Assembly: GCF_958979055.1 (NCBI RefSeq)
Contig: NC_084896.1
Span: forward strand, 1,364,001-1,428,000
Origin: Alnus glutinosa
Taxonomy: Eukaryota; Streptophyta; Magnoliopsida; Fagales; Betulaceae
Direction of reading: 5' to 3'
Length of the DNA: 64,000 nucleotides
The notes below the pieces were generated by a model. The model was given only the letters and a program-made list of their open reading frames with translations, searched no databases and was not told the origin of the DNA. This document shows positions 1-12,779 of the stretch, in pieces. The stretch's first letter is position 1. The number at the start of each line of letters is the position of its first letter. The position numbers and the translations under genes were made by a program.

Positions 1-267
1 GTCACGTGACCGTCACATGCCGTTTTACCCTCATTTTCTTCATCTTTTCCCTTCATGAACTATCATCATATTCCAACATGCCACCATGTAAAACAGCACG
101 TGACTGTCGCGTGACCCGTTGACCGTTTGTTTTAACCCATGTAACTGACGGAAGTGGAAAAAATGGTTATCTTTGATAGTTGAATGTTCTATTTTAGTCG
201 AGTTGGTAGTTTGTGGGGATTTTGCGCAAAAATTGGTAGTTTACGAAGGAAAATGTAATTACCCCTA
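1..267. repeat. Foldback MITE, right arm (family A), cut by the window edge
   Basis: This is the right arm of a long-inverted-repeat MITE ending in GTAATTACCCC near 267. The stretch from about 147 (CTGACGGAAG) through 'GGTTATCTTTGATAGTTGAATG' (about 163-186) recurs at 59436-59490. The outermost part is the reverse complement of 59169-59260. The 59 kb copy therefore shows both arms of the same element, and here only one arm is inside the window. No coding potential. Confidence 0.6.
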
Positions 268-1103
268 AAAATAAAAACCATTTTATTTGGTGGTAAGAAT
301 TTATGATATATATAGATAATTTATGATATTCATTATATATTGAAAATGAAAATGTTAGGAATAGAAAAAATAGTACATGCATTGGCGTAGGCTAAGAGAC
401 CATGGCTCCCATCCGCTTTTGAAAGTACTGCTGCCTCTATATATATATATATAATTCCAAATTTCCAAAACTGGTCTTATGAGCTAATTTTTTTTTATGG
501 TCTCACGTCAGCAATAAAAAAAAAATACAAACAATAAAAAATAATAATAATAATAATACAAACCTTATTTGCCGGTGCTACTCTCAACCACCACATGAAA
601 AGAGAGGGGAGGAGAAGCGTGCGTCGTGACCATTTTGATGACTCCAAAGGTCGAGGGCGAAGTTAGCATTTAGAATTAGGGGTAAAATTGAAAATAAATA
701 AATAAATAAAGAAAAAAAAAAAGGGAGGGGGCCAAGACTAAAATAATAAAAAATTTAAAGTAAAATTTTAATTTTTTTTTTTTAAGGAGAATATGGTGAC
801 TAGGGGGGTTCAAGATTATGTGTAGCTCCGCCTTTGTCGTAGGTGGTGCAACTATTGTAAAGGTTTGGTAGGGTGACCGACCACCTTTTAGAGGTGGCCA
901 ACTACTCATGATAGTGGCTGGAGTGGTTGTTCGACAACCGCCAAGTAACAACGAATCAAAGGTTAGAATTTATTTTTAGGCTGATGTTTGTCGCGTTAGA
1001 ACATAAGCTAGTTTGTAGCTAACTTGTAGGTGTGACTAGCATTTTTATAATTTTATTGTAAATGCTGCTCAATTTGTTGAATGAGTGGTAACAAAAATTA
1101 AGA

Positions 1104-1151
<48 letters not shown>

Positions 1152-1504
1152 ACTTTTAAAGTTTTGTTTAATATAAATATGTTTATAATATGAGCCATCA
1201 ATCTGTAGCCCCTTTTCTTCAAATAACCACGTTACCTGACACATTGGATTCTAGATTCTCTATTTAACATTAATGTTTAATTAAGTATGATATCTTCATT
1301 ATGCATGCTACATAGTTGTGATAAGACTGTAATTAACTGTATATTCAAAAGATTGAATTAAAATTAAGGAAAATTATTGATTGGTCTGTGGGATTACACT
1401 TGTACCAAACAAAATTTTGGAATACAAAATTTATATTGCAAATTTTTGAAATAAGTTAACTGTCCAAAATGATCTCTATCGTCTATATGTACGGTAGGTA
1501 TAAG
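268..1504. other. Gene-poor AT-rich spacer
   Basis: No gene is seen. The stretch holds short A/T runs, an (AT)n tract at 1106-1147 and a somewhat GC-richer patch at 790-940. That patch includes GTAGCTCCGCCTTTG near 823-837, which resembles the end of an hAT-type MITE, but I could not find a matching left end with a target duplication. Confidence 0.5.
1106..1147. repeat. (AT)n microsatellite
   Basis: An uninterrupted AT dinucleotide run of about 42 bp. Confidence 0.95.
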
Positions 1505-1538
1505 CATAGCGGAGCCAGCTTTTGCAATTTGGGGGGTC

Positions 1539-1582
<44 letters not shown>

Positions 1583-1634
1583 AGAGAGAAAGGGGGGGTA
1601 AAAGCCCCCAAGCTTGGTAGTAGCTCCACCTTTG
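1505..1634. mobile_element. hAT-type MITE with 8-bp target duplication
   Basis: A 130-bp element has imperfect inverted ends: CATAGCGGAGC on the left and CAAAGGTGGAGC when the right end is reverse-complemented. It is flanked by near-identical 8-bp repeats, GGTATAAG (1497-1504) and GGCATAAG (1635-1642). An 8-bp duplication and CGGAGC-type ends fit non-autonomous hAT elements. The middle is mostly a long A run. Confidence 0.6.
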
Positions 1635-1642
1635 GGCATAAG

Positions 1643-2596
1643 CCATTAGATATATTTCTACATTGACACCTTTTTATTTGCATGAAAAGAGGCATAATTG
1701 ATTGGTTAGCCAACCTTATTGTCACATTGGACGATATTATTTGTTAGTGCCATGTTAATTAAAAAGTTGATGTTATTAATGAAAAACATGTCATCATCAT
1801 ATAAAAATAAAAAACATAAAAACACACAAAGAATGGTTGTCGCCTCCACAAAATAGCGGCGGTCACCTCTCACATTTGTAAGTGATAGTCGCTCCTTGCA
1901 GATGAGGGATGCCACCCAGATGTGATGGCCGGGTGGCCGCTACTAGCCTACCACCTTTTTTTTTTGTTTTTTTAGTAATTCAAGAAATCTTTGCTCTGTT
2001 TTCTATTTCAAGGGATAATATTTATTAATTTGCCCCTTTTTTTGACATGTATTAATTTGCCCCTTGGTTATGAGTAAAGTAATTGCAATGCAATTTAAGC
2101 AAATAATTAATGATATGTCGTCTCTAAAAAGGAAGATATAATTGGCTCATTGTTAAAACTTTTACTTTTTCTTCTCAAAATAAAAACAAAAAAGTAACAA
2201 ATAATTTAAATACAAAAAATAAAAACCTTGAAAAATACATGAACAGACAGAACCGTCCAAAAGAGCATGTCTACTGTCAACTACGTAACACATAAAACAT
2301 ACCCAAAAGGACTACGTAAACTATGCATACCAGCAAAATTCCCATTGAAAAGTATTTTCTTTTATTTTTGTTTATTTTTTATTTAATTTTTTTTTTTTTT
2401 TTTAATCCAATTAAGTCAATCAAGTGGGAGTGAGGAAGACAGAAGCAAAAGGGGAGGAAGTGATGGAGAACCCCAAAGCGTGTTCATATTTCCAGGGTCA
2501 ACAAAGATGGGCTGATCTATATCACCCACAGGATGCACCCCACTTTACACTCTTTACCATTTTCAGCCCCTCCTCTACTTCAATTATTGCCCCCCT

Positions 2597-2644
<48 letters not shown>

Positions 2645-3170
2645 TATTTTATTTGCTGAGCAATTATTCAATTATGGATTACTTGTTCTACTGATATTCA
2701 ATAATCTTATTTTGTTTGCATTTAGAAATTTGACATGTTTTTAATTTTAGAATACTAACGAGTGACGAATGTAGATGTAGACGGAGATCAAGTGCATTGA
2801 ACTACCCGTATTGAATGTAATAGAGTACGTATTTGAGTTTTATTTGTTTAGACACTTTTTTGGATTGTCTGAACACATATCCGATCAAGTAAAATCTTAA
2901 CATCTTTCATATGAATTGTCCGTATTATTACATCCAATTGAGATCCGGTAAAAATATGACCATGAAAAAGTTTTTATAATCTTAGCAACAGAAAATGGAG
3001 CCTAGGCATGGCATAGAAAAATGATCATGATCTTTTTAAATTATTTGTCCGAATTTAAGAGAATTCGGGTAAGTAATTGTGAGAGATCACTTATGGTATC
3101 CACCTGACTAAATAAAAATTGGGCTATCCAATTACTTATCCGGTCATGGTGAGTCTCATAATAATAATAA

Positions 3171-3212
<42 letters not shown>

Positions 3213-3652
3213 AGATGAATGATAAGGCCTACAACAAGAGATTGAGCTTTTAAAATTGAAGCTACTTCTATTCCTACCGTTGAATTATGAACATGGGTCG
3301 GTCAAATCAACGGCAGACATTTGGTCTGATTACCTAATTAACGAATCTTGGACTGAATACATTCATAACCAAGACCGTTAATCCACTCAAATAATTGAAT
3401 ACTATACTTGCTTAATCATGCTAGTGTAACATAGCTGTTAGCACCCAACTATCGTTCGGTTTACCGGTTTCAAAGCGTATTGTTTGAAAAAAAAATAATA
3501 ATTTTAAAATGCAATTAATAAAATATAATTTTTACAAATACAGTTAAGTATTTAATAAAATTACGATTTTGCCTTTATAATTTATTTGCACATATCTTAA
3601 TTATGAGTTATGAATATGTTATGTAACTAAATATATCTCATATATATTATAC
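1643..3652. other. Gene-poor spacer with poly-T and poly-A runs
   Basis: No gene is supported. There is a long T run at about 2600-2639 and an A run at about 3178-3210. Short open frames here are artefacts of these homopolymers. Confidence 0.5.
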
Positions 3653-3662
3653 AATAAATATC

Positions 3663-3786
3663 ATATCAGTATCTAAGGGGTACCTCAATCGGCTGAAGAC
3701 CACACCTCATGAAGCGGAAGTTACTAATTCGAATCCCCCTCCCTCCTTTTGTGTGGACATGTCAAAAAAATAAAAATAAAAAAGTA
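3663..3786 (+). mobile_element. tRNA-derived SINE
   Basis: The element carries a box-A-like stretch (ACCTCAATCGGCTG, about 3682-3695) and a box-B-like TTCGAATCC (3728-3736), spaced as in a tRNA-type pol III promoter. It ends in an A-rich tail (about 3763-3783). A perfect 10-bp direct repeat AATAAATATC flanks it (3653-3662 and 3787-3796), as expected for target duplication after LINE-driven insertion. Confidence 0.75.
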
Positions 3787-3796
3787 AATAAATATC

Positions 3797-4851
3797 TTCT
3801 CAAGTTTTCATATTTCTTAAACTTCAATTCAAAACTGAGGATAGGATAAGAAGAACATAAAATAAAATGTGTATAATAAAGTATAATAGACGAGCTTGGT
3901 CCAATCTCATGCTCGATGTGGAAGTAGATCTAATACCAAATGATACAACCTTAAGTAAAACTCGCTCTTTGAAAACCGTATTGTAAGGAAAAATCGTAAC
4001 AGCACAGGTAGAATAAACTATCTGTATACAATACATGCGATATATGAAAACGATTTTGTTAGAGTTCACTTATCTAATTCTGTGTGAGTGCCGCAATTCA
4101 AACAGTTCGAACACTTATCTAAACAAGTGAAGTATTATATCAAATCCTTTTCAATAGGTGGCCGAATAGAATGATTCCACCAAACCCTCATTCATTGCAC
4201 CTGTCTTAATCTTTGTTTTTTTTTTTTTTTTTTTTGTGACCTTAATTTCTTTTTTTATGTAAGCAAATATTATGCGTTTGGTAGTTTTATTTTGTTTCCA
4301 TTTTCTAAAAACTCCAAATTAAAAGGGGGCGCTCACAGTCAGTCACAGAGAAACAGTCAGAGATACGATGGCAACGGGCAAAATTCAAAGGCACGTGTGG
4401 TTGACGAAGACGGGGTGCCGTTTGAAAACAACGCTTTTTTTTTTTTTTTTACAACTTTGTCCTTACCAATGAAGACAGTTGCTTCTTTTGTTAGACTAAA
4501 CTACCCCTCTATGAAGGTCTGGCTGTGTGTCAGCCCCAAGGTGATGATAACTGCCAAAAACTGTCAGGAATTGAGATATTTTTAATTATTTATGTGGACA
4601 AAGTATTCGCATATACTTTGGATGAATAATATCCAATAGAAACTAATGAATTAAGTTATGAATTATATATATAAATATAAATTAACATGGCTTGTCAATT
4701 TCTTTGAGATTACATGCATTAATTAAGCTTTGAATCAAAAAGTTTGGACCCCAATGTCAACATTTTGGGAGAAATAAAAGGGTTTCTACATAGTTGATTG
4801 AGAATGGGGGCATCTTGTCTAGGAAAAGAAAAATGTGAAATAGGGTAGGGT

Positions 4852-4889
<38 letters not shown>

Positions 4890-5248
4890 TATATATAAGT
4901 GGGTCGGGTAACTTTTATTTGAGGAGAAAGATTGACCTTGACTACAACAATATAGTGTAACGTAAATAACAAGGCATAACTATTGAAATTTTTGGTAATA
5001 TAACATGTTTATGATAATGTGAAAGATCACTGAAGATTGAAATAATAATAATAATAATTAAAGCTATTCGTAGGGACGAAACCAACATTTTTTTTTTATG
5101 TAAAAGATAGCAAAGCATGAATAAATAGCCAAACCTAATTCAAAGTTGTAGGTAAACTACTTGAAAATAGTCATTAGTTCCTATTAAATATTAGGAAGTT
5201 TAGGAATATTGTTAAAGTAACTCTAGTAATATTTTTTTTTTTTTTTTT
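3797..5248. other. AT-rich spacer with an LTR-end-like fragment
   Basis: No gene is supported. At about 3925-3960 the text TAATACCAAATGATACAA resembles, in reverse, an LTR end followed by an initiator-Met primer-binding site. A similar piece lies at 25270-25290. A T run sits at about 4856-4886. Confidence 0.4.
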
Positions 5249-5881
5249 GGGAAATATAGATCATTGGTCATTGTATTTGGCTTAATTCACAAATCGCTCT
5301 ATATGGTATCAAAGTGAATTCAAAGGTCTTTGTAGTGAGCTTAATTTGCAAATCGCTTATTGAAGTCAAATGCAATTAAAAAAATTGAAATATTCTATTA
5401 TGTGCCACACCAGCTCTAATAAGATGACGACACATGGTATTCTTAATAAAAAATTTTAAAATTAAACAATTAATTAATTATTATTTTTTTAAAAAAAAAT
5501 AATAATAACCAGCCGTCACCCCCAGAGGTCGCTGGGGGTGGCTCACAAGCGATCCCCAAAGGGATTTAGGTGTGGCCGCAAGCCGGGCCACAACTTTTCT
5601 TTCTTTCTTTCTTTCTTTTTTTTTTTAAAAAAAATAATAATAAAATAATTGTGAATTTTTTTTTAATTTTTAATTTTTATTAAAAAAAATGCTACGTGTC
5701 GTTATCTTATTGGCATTGATGTACCACCTAATAGAATCTGTCAAATTTTTTAACAAAATTTGACTTCAATGAGCAATTTGTAAATTAGGCCAAACACAGA
5801 AATTTCTGAATTCACTTTGATTTCACAGGGAATAATTTGTAAATTAGAGCAATCATTGAGACTGATGGTTCATTTTTCCCT
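5249..5881. mobile_element. Foldback MITE with ~220-bp inverted arms (family B)
   Basis: The left arm (5249-5460) and right arm (about 5660-5881) are imperfect inverted copies. Both carry ATCAAAGTGAATTCA, AATTTGCAAAT/AATTTACAAAT and AAGATGACGACAC/AAGATAACGACAC in the same order. The ends are GGGAAATATAGATC on the left and AGGGAAAAATGAACC on the right reverse-complemented. The loop contains a GC-rich block (about 5510-5600) that is itself partly palindromic (GGTCGCTGGGGGTGGCTC). No coding capacity. Confidence 0.65.
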
Positions 5882-6583
5882 AATTTTTTACTCAATTATT
5901 TTATTTGTCTAGCACATGCAAAGAGTAAATTATAATAACTCTTCCCTCAAAATGTCAAAAATAGATTTTAGACTACTTAAATATCTAACAAACAATGGAT
6001 AAGTTTAAAGGGAGGAAGACTATCGCCATAATGTTGGCGATGCTAGTTCAAACTTAAACTTGTGAAAGAATAGGTAATTTAACATTGTGTTAAATAATGA
6101 TCCTAAGTTGTAATCTTAACTCTACATTTGATATCTTATTTGAGTTTAATATCTCACGTATTGGAGCTTAGCTATTGAGAAAGAGTTTAAACTTATATGT
6201 AAAGGGAATTGTTAAAATGTTAATAAAATAATTAAATTATTAATTTTTCATTAACTTAAACTTTTAGAATAACAGGTAATTTAACATATTTATATTAATT
6301 AGGTCATATAACGGTTTGTTTTGTTAGAATGTTAATTAAATAAACAAATTTTCAATTTTCTATTAATTCAAGTTTAAAATTTTGGAACAATAGGTAATTC
6401 AACGTGGATATCAAAATAATGATCTTGGGTTAATTAGAATCCTAACTTCATATTTTAGCTCATATTTCAATTAAATATTTTACATGTTGCATCTTGCTTA
6501 TTAAATGGGAGAAGAAGACTGTTAATATACTAAATAAATTTGATCATAATTTTTCGTTAACTTAATTTTTATAGTAACCGGTG

Positions 6584-6634
<51 letters not shown>

Positions 6635-8779
6635 TTTGAACCAATAATTTAAGAATTATAAAAGTATTCTTTGAATAATCAAAAGTTTCATCAAGTGTGC
6701 AAATGTCTTGTGAGCAACTTGGAAGAAAAGGGTGTCATAATACACTTCAAAAGGTTAGGGAATGGCAGCAAATTTACTTACTTTTGGAAGGTTGGTGGGA
6801 ATTAAGATTAGTGGTGAAGCCGCCTGCCTGCTCTCAACATCAAACATAAAAAGATGAATTTCCAAGAAGTTTCTTGGAACTTTAGTTATTTTTATTTAAT
6901 TTTCTATAAAAATACTTTTAATTATCCTATTTGAACCACCTCTATAAAGATATATAGGAACTAAAATAAATAAATATATATATATATGAGATAATGAGAG
7001 CGTATGGGTATATATACACGCACCCGCATATATCGACGGAACTAAGTGTTTTCCTTAAATTGAAACCCCTTATCAAAATTAGGTTCGGCCTCATATTCAT
7101 ACTTTGGTCCCGAATGAAAAATTATCAGCCTTGTTTGAGATATTATAGATCGCGTACACATATCTTTTGCTTTGAAGCCTGTTATATATATATATCTAGG
7201 TTGCTAATTAAGCATAGATTATTTTATCCACAATTGTTCTCTCTACTACTATATATATATGTACTTTAACCAAATAATTTTTATTTTTATTTTTATTTTT
7301 ATTTTTTATACGGGTAAGCAAAATAATTAAGTTGGTTGATTTCTACCCCAGATATTCCTTACATATATTCTATATACCAACACAATATTGCCCTACGAGG
7401 CCCAAGTTTTGTGAACTTGAAAGGGAAAACACAAAATAAACTAGGACGTGTTAGTAACAACACAAACCAAGAAACAAAAAAGTGACACCCAAGATGTTGA
7501 CCCCCAAAGTGTGCTTGTTTTACTTTGACCAATTATGTTCATGTCTCAATCTTCCATCATTTTAATTATCATTTATTTACTTTTGTTTTATCTCCCAAGT
7601 TCACTGGCTGAACAAAGTTCCCCTAGAATTAGGTTGTCAAAATGTTACATGGTCTAAGAGAGGGTAGTTATGGGACTCATTTGCTTTAGGCAGGTGGGTC
7701 GACGCCCTAAGTTATGCAAATAAGTACGGCTCGTAGCTGCTTAGCAAAACGACTTTTTAGCCAAATTTTACCGAACTCTCTCAAAATGCCTCCTGTAGCG
7801 AGTTCGCCTATGCTACAATAATTATGCCTCTTGTTAGACTCGCTCGCTATATACGTCTGGGGAGCAAACCTAGCTACCTCGCCAATTGATTTTCGGGCAT
7901 TTGTATAGCTTCTCCATCATTACTTTCTTACAATCATATAATCATAATACTCCAGGTTTACATAAATAACGGAAAATTTCACTTAATTCCTCTAAACTTT
8001 TATCGCTTTTGCAATAACTCCTCTAAAGTTTAAAAACTTTCCATTTGTATATCAAATTTTAAAAAGTTTACAATTCACCCTTTTTCATTAGGGTTTGGGT
8101 TTTAAAAAATAAAATTAAAATGAAGACACTTTTGCTTTCAAAAATAATAATAATATATATTATAAGTTTGGAATGTAGTGAATCTGCCTGCCAAAAGATT
8201 ACGATGTAGGAAAGAAAATTAAAGAAATGGTAACAGAATCTCCCTGAAGATATTTAGAAAAAAAAAAATAATAATAAAAAAAATTAAACAAAGCATATAT
8301 ATATATATAAGTTAAGCTGTCCTTAATTATCGCAAGTCTTTGATGACGCTTTTCTTTGAATATCCGGCAACAATTGTGGACTATATGTGCCACGTAGCAC
8401 CTCTCTCCAGTCTCCATCTTTCTGGCGTCAAATTATGAGCTCAAACGAGTCAAACAAATCAGTCTAACATTTCTATTTTCTAACGAAAAATACAGAAATT
8501 CTTGTAGTTATCTGCATTCTCCTAGAAACTTGTGGAGTTCCTTCAATGGAGTCATCACTACATTTTAATTTAAATATAATTTTAATTTTAAAATGATTGG
8601 GTGTTTGATTATATATTGTTTAATTTTGTATTGAATTATTAGGTTATATATATAATATGCCTAATATATAATCTATTCATTGGGGGAGTCAATAATGATG
8701 ACAAAATAATCCTAGTAATGAAAGCTGGCTGCTGGGTATCGCCGAAAGGAAACAGTTGTCGTTGATTCCATAGGACAAC

Positions 8780-8827
<48 letters not shown>

Positions 8828-10210
8828 ATAACGTTTGGAGTTTTTTGATATATATTCATATTTTTTATATGGCCACGCCGGAATATGACTAGTGCGGCCG
8901 AATTTTGATTATTTTTGTTGGAATCTTGTTGTCTGTCGTTATTTTGTCATAAGTGATTTTTTTCATACGAGTCAAACGCTGAAATATATTTTAAAGAAAA
9001 TCATTGAAAATACTTTTCAACGAAAAATGTTTTACGTCGAAACCAAAAAAAAAAAAAACAACAACAAATAGGCCATTGCAGCCAACTACCGTCAATTTTT
9101 TTTTTTTTTTAACAAAAACTGTCAAATGTCATGTAAATAACAATTAGATAACACTACATGTCACTTACAATAAAAATTAAAAATCAAAAGAAGAAAAAAA
9201 AAAAAAAAAAAAAAAAACCCTTGAAGAGGTAGCTCGGCCACTCCTTTTGGCTAAATGGGGGTGGCCGAATCACTCTCAAAGTCGGGGGTTAATTTTACAT
9301 TTTTCTCTATTTATTAAAAAAAAAAAAAAAACTAGTTTGGTGAATATATACATCAATAAGGCTGATTCATTATTTTAGGTCCCGATTAAGCTTATTAGGG
9401 AGCACCTAACATTATAAATTTATAATAGTCGTGGAATCTGGTAGAATAAAAATCTCAATTAATAATTGGTATATTTTTCAATATAAAAAAAAAAAATGCA
9501 AGATTCCAAATGAGCTGTGGGCCATTGGATTTGAGTACACACCAACTAAGAAATATGTGATCGATCAAAGACTTTGACTTCAAAATGATTTTGTAATCCC
9601 TTTCTAGGACTTTTCTGCAATATCTTAAAAAGGTGTTGCAATCTTTTCTCAATCAATCTTATCACCATTTCTATGGCTTCTAAAGTTTCACATAAAAGGC
9701 ACTAAATTCAATTCTCAAAATTGCCCATTTTTGGGTTAACTTCTCATGCAGAAAATGTCGATAAAAAAAAAAAAAAAAAAAAGAGTGCTGTTCGGGGTAC
9801 TATAACCTTTACTCTTCAATTTCTAAACAATTAAATTTATTTATTTAATTTGTTTTCGAGCTCGGACGGTCAATAACAAATCTAAAAATAAATTAGTTGG
9901 TAAAAACTAATCGGATGACATGCCAAGAAAAAACCATACCCCCTATTTTGAATGGGTAGGAATACATAATGGGATATAATATGAAATAAAAAAGAGAGTA
10001 GAAGCAAAGAAAGAAACGGATAAAACTATTACGGCTACATCTTTAATATATATTGAAGTATTATAAATTGTATTGCTTTGAAATGTAACAATGAAGAAGT
10101 GATGTTACTCCGATCTTTTAGAGTGAACCATGCGAGAGAAGAGAAGCTAATATAGCGGTACACGCTCTAGCTAAAACATCTTCTACTTGGCTAGATAATC
10201 GATTTGGTTG

Positions 10211-10251
<41 letters not shown>

Positions 10252-12540
10252 GAATGCACGACTCAAATGTGTGGCTATCTCTCAAAAGGACAAATCCCCA
10301 ATCCTCATCACTCATCGCCGGCCACCCTTTTCGATCTTTCCTTGTATTGCTTGTTAATATCATTGAGGGATTGTTGGGATACACCTTTACCACCCTCATT
10401 GTCATGTCATTATCGTCATCATCATGTCATCGTCATTGTTGAGAAAAACCAAAAAAAAAGGAAATCAAAACAAAACAAAAGTGTCATTATTTGTAAGGAG
10501 AACATAAGATTTAACAAAAAAAAATTTAACAGATAGGTGAAATTAAAAAAATAAAAATAAAAAAAAATGAAAGATAATTTGAAATTTGAAATTTGTTTTT
10601 GTTAGGAAAAATTTCACTTAAATCACTTGGTTTTTATTACATTTTTAATTATCTTCCTAAACTTACAAAAAGCTTTCACTGTAGTATATTCATCTTTCAT
10701 TTTTTTTTTTAAAAAAATTTTAATCATTTGTTAGAATTTTTCTATTAAATCCTAATGGAGGTGTGTCAAAATTCTAAAAAAAAATATCATTTTTTAAAAA
10801 GGAAAAAAATATACGAAAATTGCAAAGATTTAGGCATTAGTAAGGATTTAATGAAATTTGCAAAAATACTTATGCTTGAACCTTTGAATTTATATATATA
10901 AAATTGAAAATAATTGAAATATGGATACACTAAATTGAAAGTTTTTGAAGTTTTTACATTTGGGTGTCCGATTTTTTAAAATCTAAATTCAACTATAATA
11001 TAATTTACTGTGTAAATTCCAAAGCAAAATAAAATTGAAAAAGATATTTAGATAGTTTGAATTTCTGAAACAATTAGAAACAATTGAATAAAATCTACCA
11101 ATAGAATTTGTTTTTGAAAAACAATGCACCGAAACATTGTTATCCTTTTTGTTATTTCAAAAGTGGCGATAATTTATAGGGTTAAATGGAGTTTAACCAT
11201 TTTGTTATTTATCAACTTTTTCCTAAAGAAGGAGGGCTATAATAATTGTGTGGTAATTAGTCTTTGTAATATAGTGAGAGGAGAATGGATGAGTGTTGTG
11301 TTTCCTTTGGATGGACTAGAAAAATTTGTCACTTCTAGATTTATTTTATTCTTTTAGAACTCTCTTATTATAAGCAGTATGATAGAATTTGCACAAAGTG
11401 GTATGAATTCAACTTTTTCAATGCAGTCAATTGGATAAGCATCAAATACTTTTTTTCTTTCACTCTAATTTAAGTTATCTCAACAAGTTAACAACTAACA
11501 AGATAAGTGTTAGTTGTATATTAAATATGATCTGCCTCGATCCACAGAACTTAGATTAACAATATCACTTATTTCATATCTTCATACTTTTCTTCACCAA
11601 ACATTATCATTATCATTAATGCTATATATATACCATATTTTTATTTTTGTAATTATTCTACAATACTGATGTGATAGTCTCAATCAACTATTTTTTATTT
11701 TTATTTTTTTTTAAAAAAATAATGGCTGATCCAATAATTGATTTAGTATTGTGAGAACAATAGTTTCTAGCATTACTCTTATACTAAATTAATTTTAAAC
11801 ACATTTAAACAAAAAAATGCTGATAATACATGAAGCAACTTGGCAAGCATAAGGTTCATTAGTTTTAGATGAAAAGGAGACATGATCTCAATTCTCAGGT
11901 CTATGCCATATGTGGTTCGTTACGAGTAATTACTAGAGATCCATCCAATAATGAAGTGGCTTTTAAAATTATTATTGGGTCTGTAATTCATTACAATTAA
12001 ATTTTGATTAAATAATAATTTTAAAAGTTACCTCATTATTAGAGGGACACAAGAGGGATCTGCAGAATTACTTGTTCGTTACTAAATAATAAAATTTACC
12101 TATCAAATTTTGTTGCTTAATTTTTTTTTTCACTCTTATACCTACACGTGGCACTTTTATAAACTAACATGTGAAATTATAAAATGATTGTAGTAAAAGC
12201 TCTATGTAACGAAAGCATTTTCCCAAAACTTATATTAGCTAGGATAAGTAAGGGCTCGTTTAAGTATGCGATTTTTTTTTTTTTTGGTATTATATTACAC
12301 TATTCTTTATTATATTCAAAATTGTGAATACCGAAAAAATTTATTTTTTAAAATAATTTTTGGATAGTTTAGAGAATCTAAGACAAAATTAGAAAAATTT
12401 GAATAGAATTTTAGTTCAAAAAAATAACCCCAACATGTTTTTGAAAAATAATAAAATATAATTAAAAAAACAAGTGGTACCCAAACAGGCCCGAAATTGG
12501 ATTGGTTAGGTTCCAAAGTAGGGCCAACTTAACCAGATTT
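5882..12540. other. Gene-poor spacer with scattered repeats
   Basis: No gene is supported over about 6.6 kb. Contents seen are an (AT)n tract at 6587-6631, a T run at about 8782-8821, an (AAT)n tract at about 10214-10250, and a GC-richer GGTGGCCGA patch at 9222-9290 related to those near 5520 and 21290. A MITE-like piece at 8948-9045 reads as the inverted relative of 20465-20545 (CATACGAGTCAAACGC versus GCGTTTGGCTCGTATG). Short open frames lie in low-complexity DNA. Confidence 0.5.
6587..6631. repeat. (AT)n microsatellite
   Basis: A pure AT run of about 45 bp. Confidence 0.95.
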
Positions 12541-12552
12541 GTCTGTCAATGG

Positions 12553-12683
12553 TGGGCTTGTTCCGGACCCGAGATCGGCCCGAGACTTTTAATCAGACAT
12601 AGTCTTGGAGCGGGCTTTTGAGCCCAAAATGTCTGACCCGGCCAAAATGAGACATTCGGCCCATAATATCTGATTGAGGCCCA
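12553..12683. promoter_or_regulatory. Cluster of site II (TGGGCY) elements upstream of the pseudouridine kinase
   Basis: Four TGGGCC/T cores lie within 130 bp of the start codon region: TGGGCT at 12553, and reverse-strand copies at 12621, 12658 and 12678. Site II motifs are known from promoters of plant housekeeping and organelle-related genes. No clear TATA box is seen, which fits that promoter type. Confidence 0.5.
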
Positions 12684-12779
12684 CTTTCTGATCCACGAGG
12701 ATTTTCTGTCCATTTTACTCCATAGCTGATCAGAGGAGTTGCCGAGCAACACCTACAGTCTCACTCTAGAAATGCGAAA

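Noticed and set aside
1394-1725. Open frames rich in Lys or Phe around 1.4-1.7 kb
   Set aside because: They are produced by a long A/T run inside a MITE and have no domain or splice signals.
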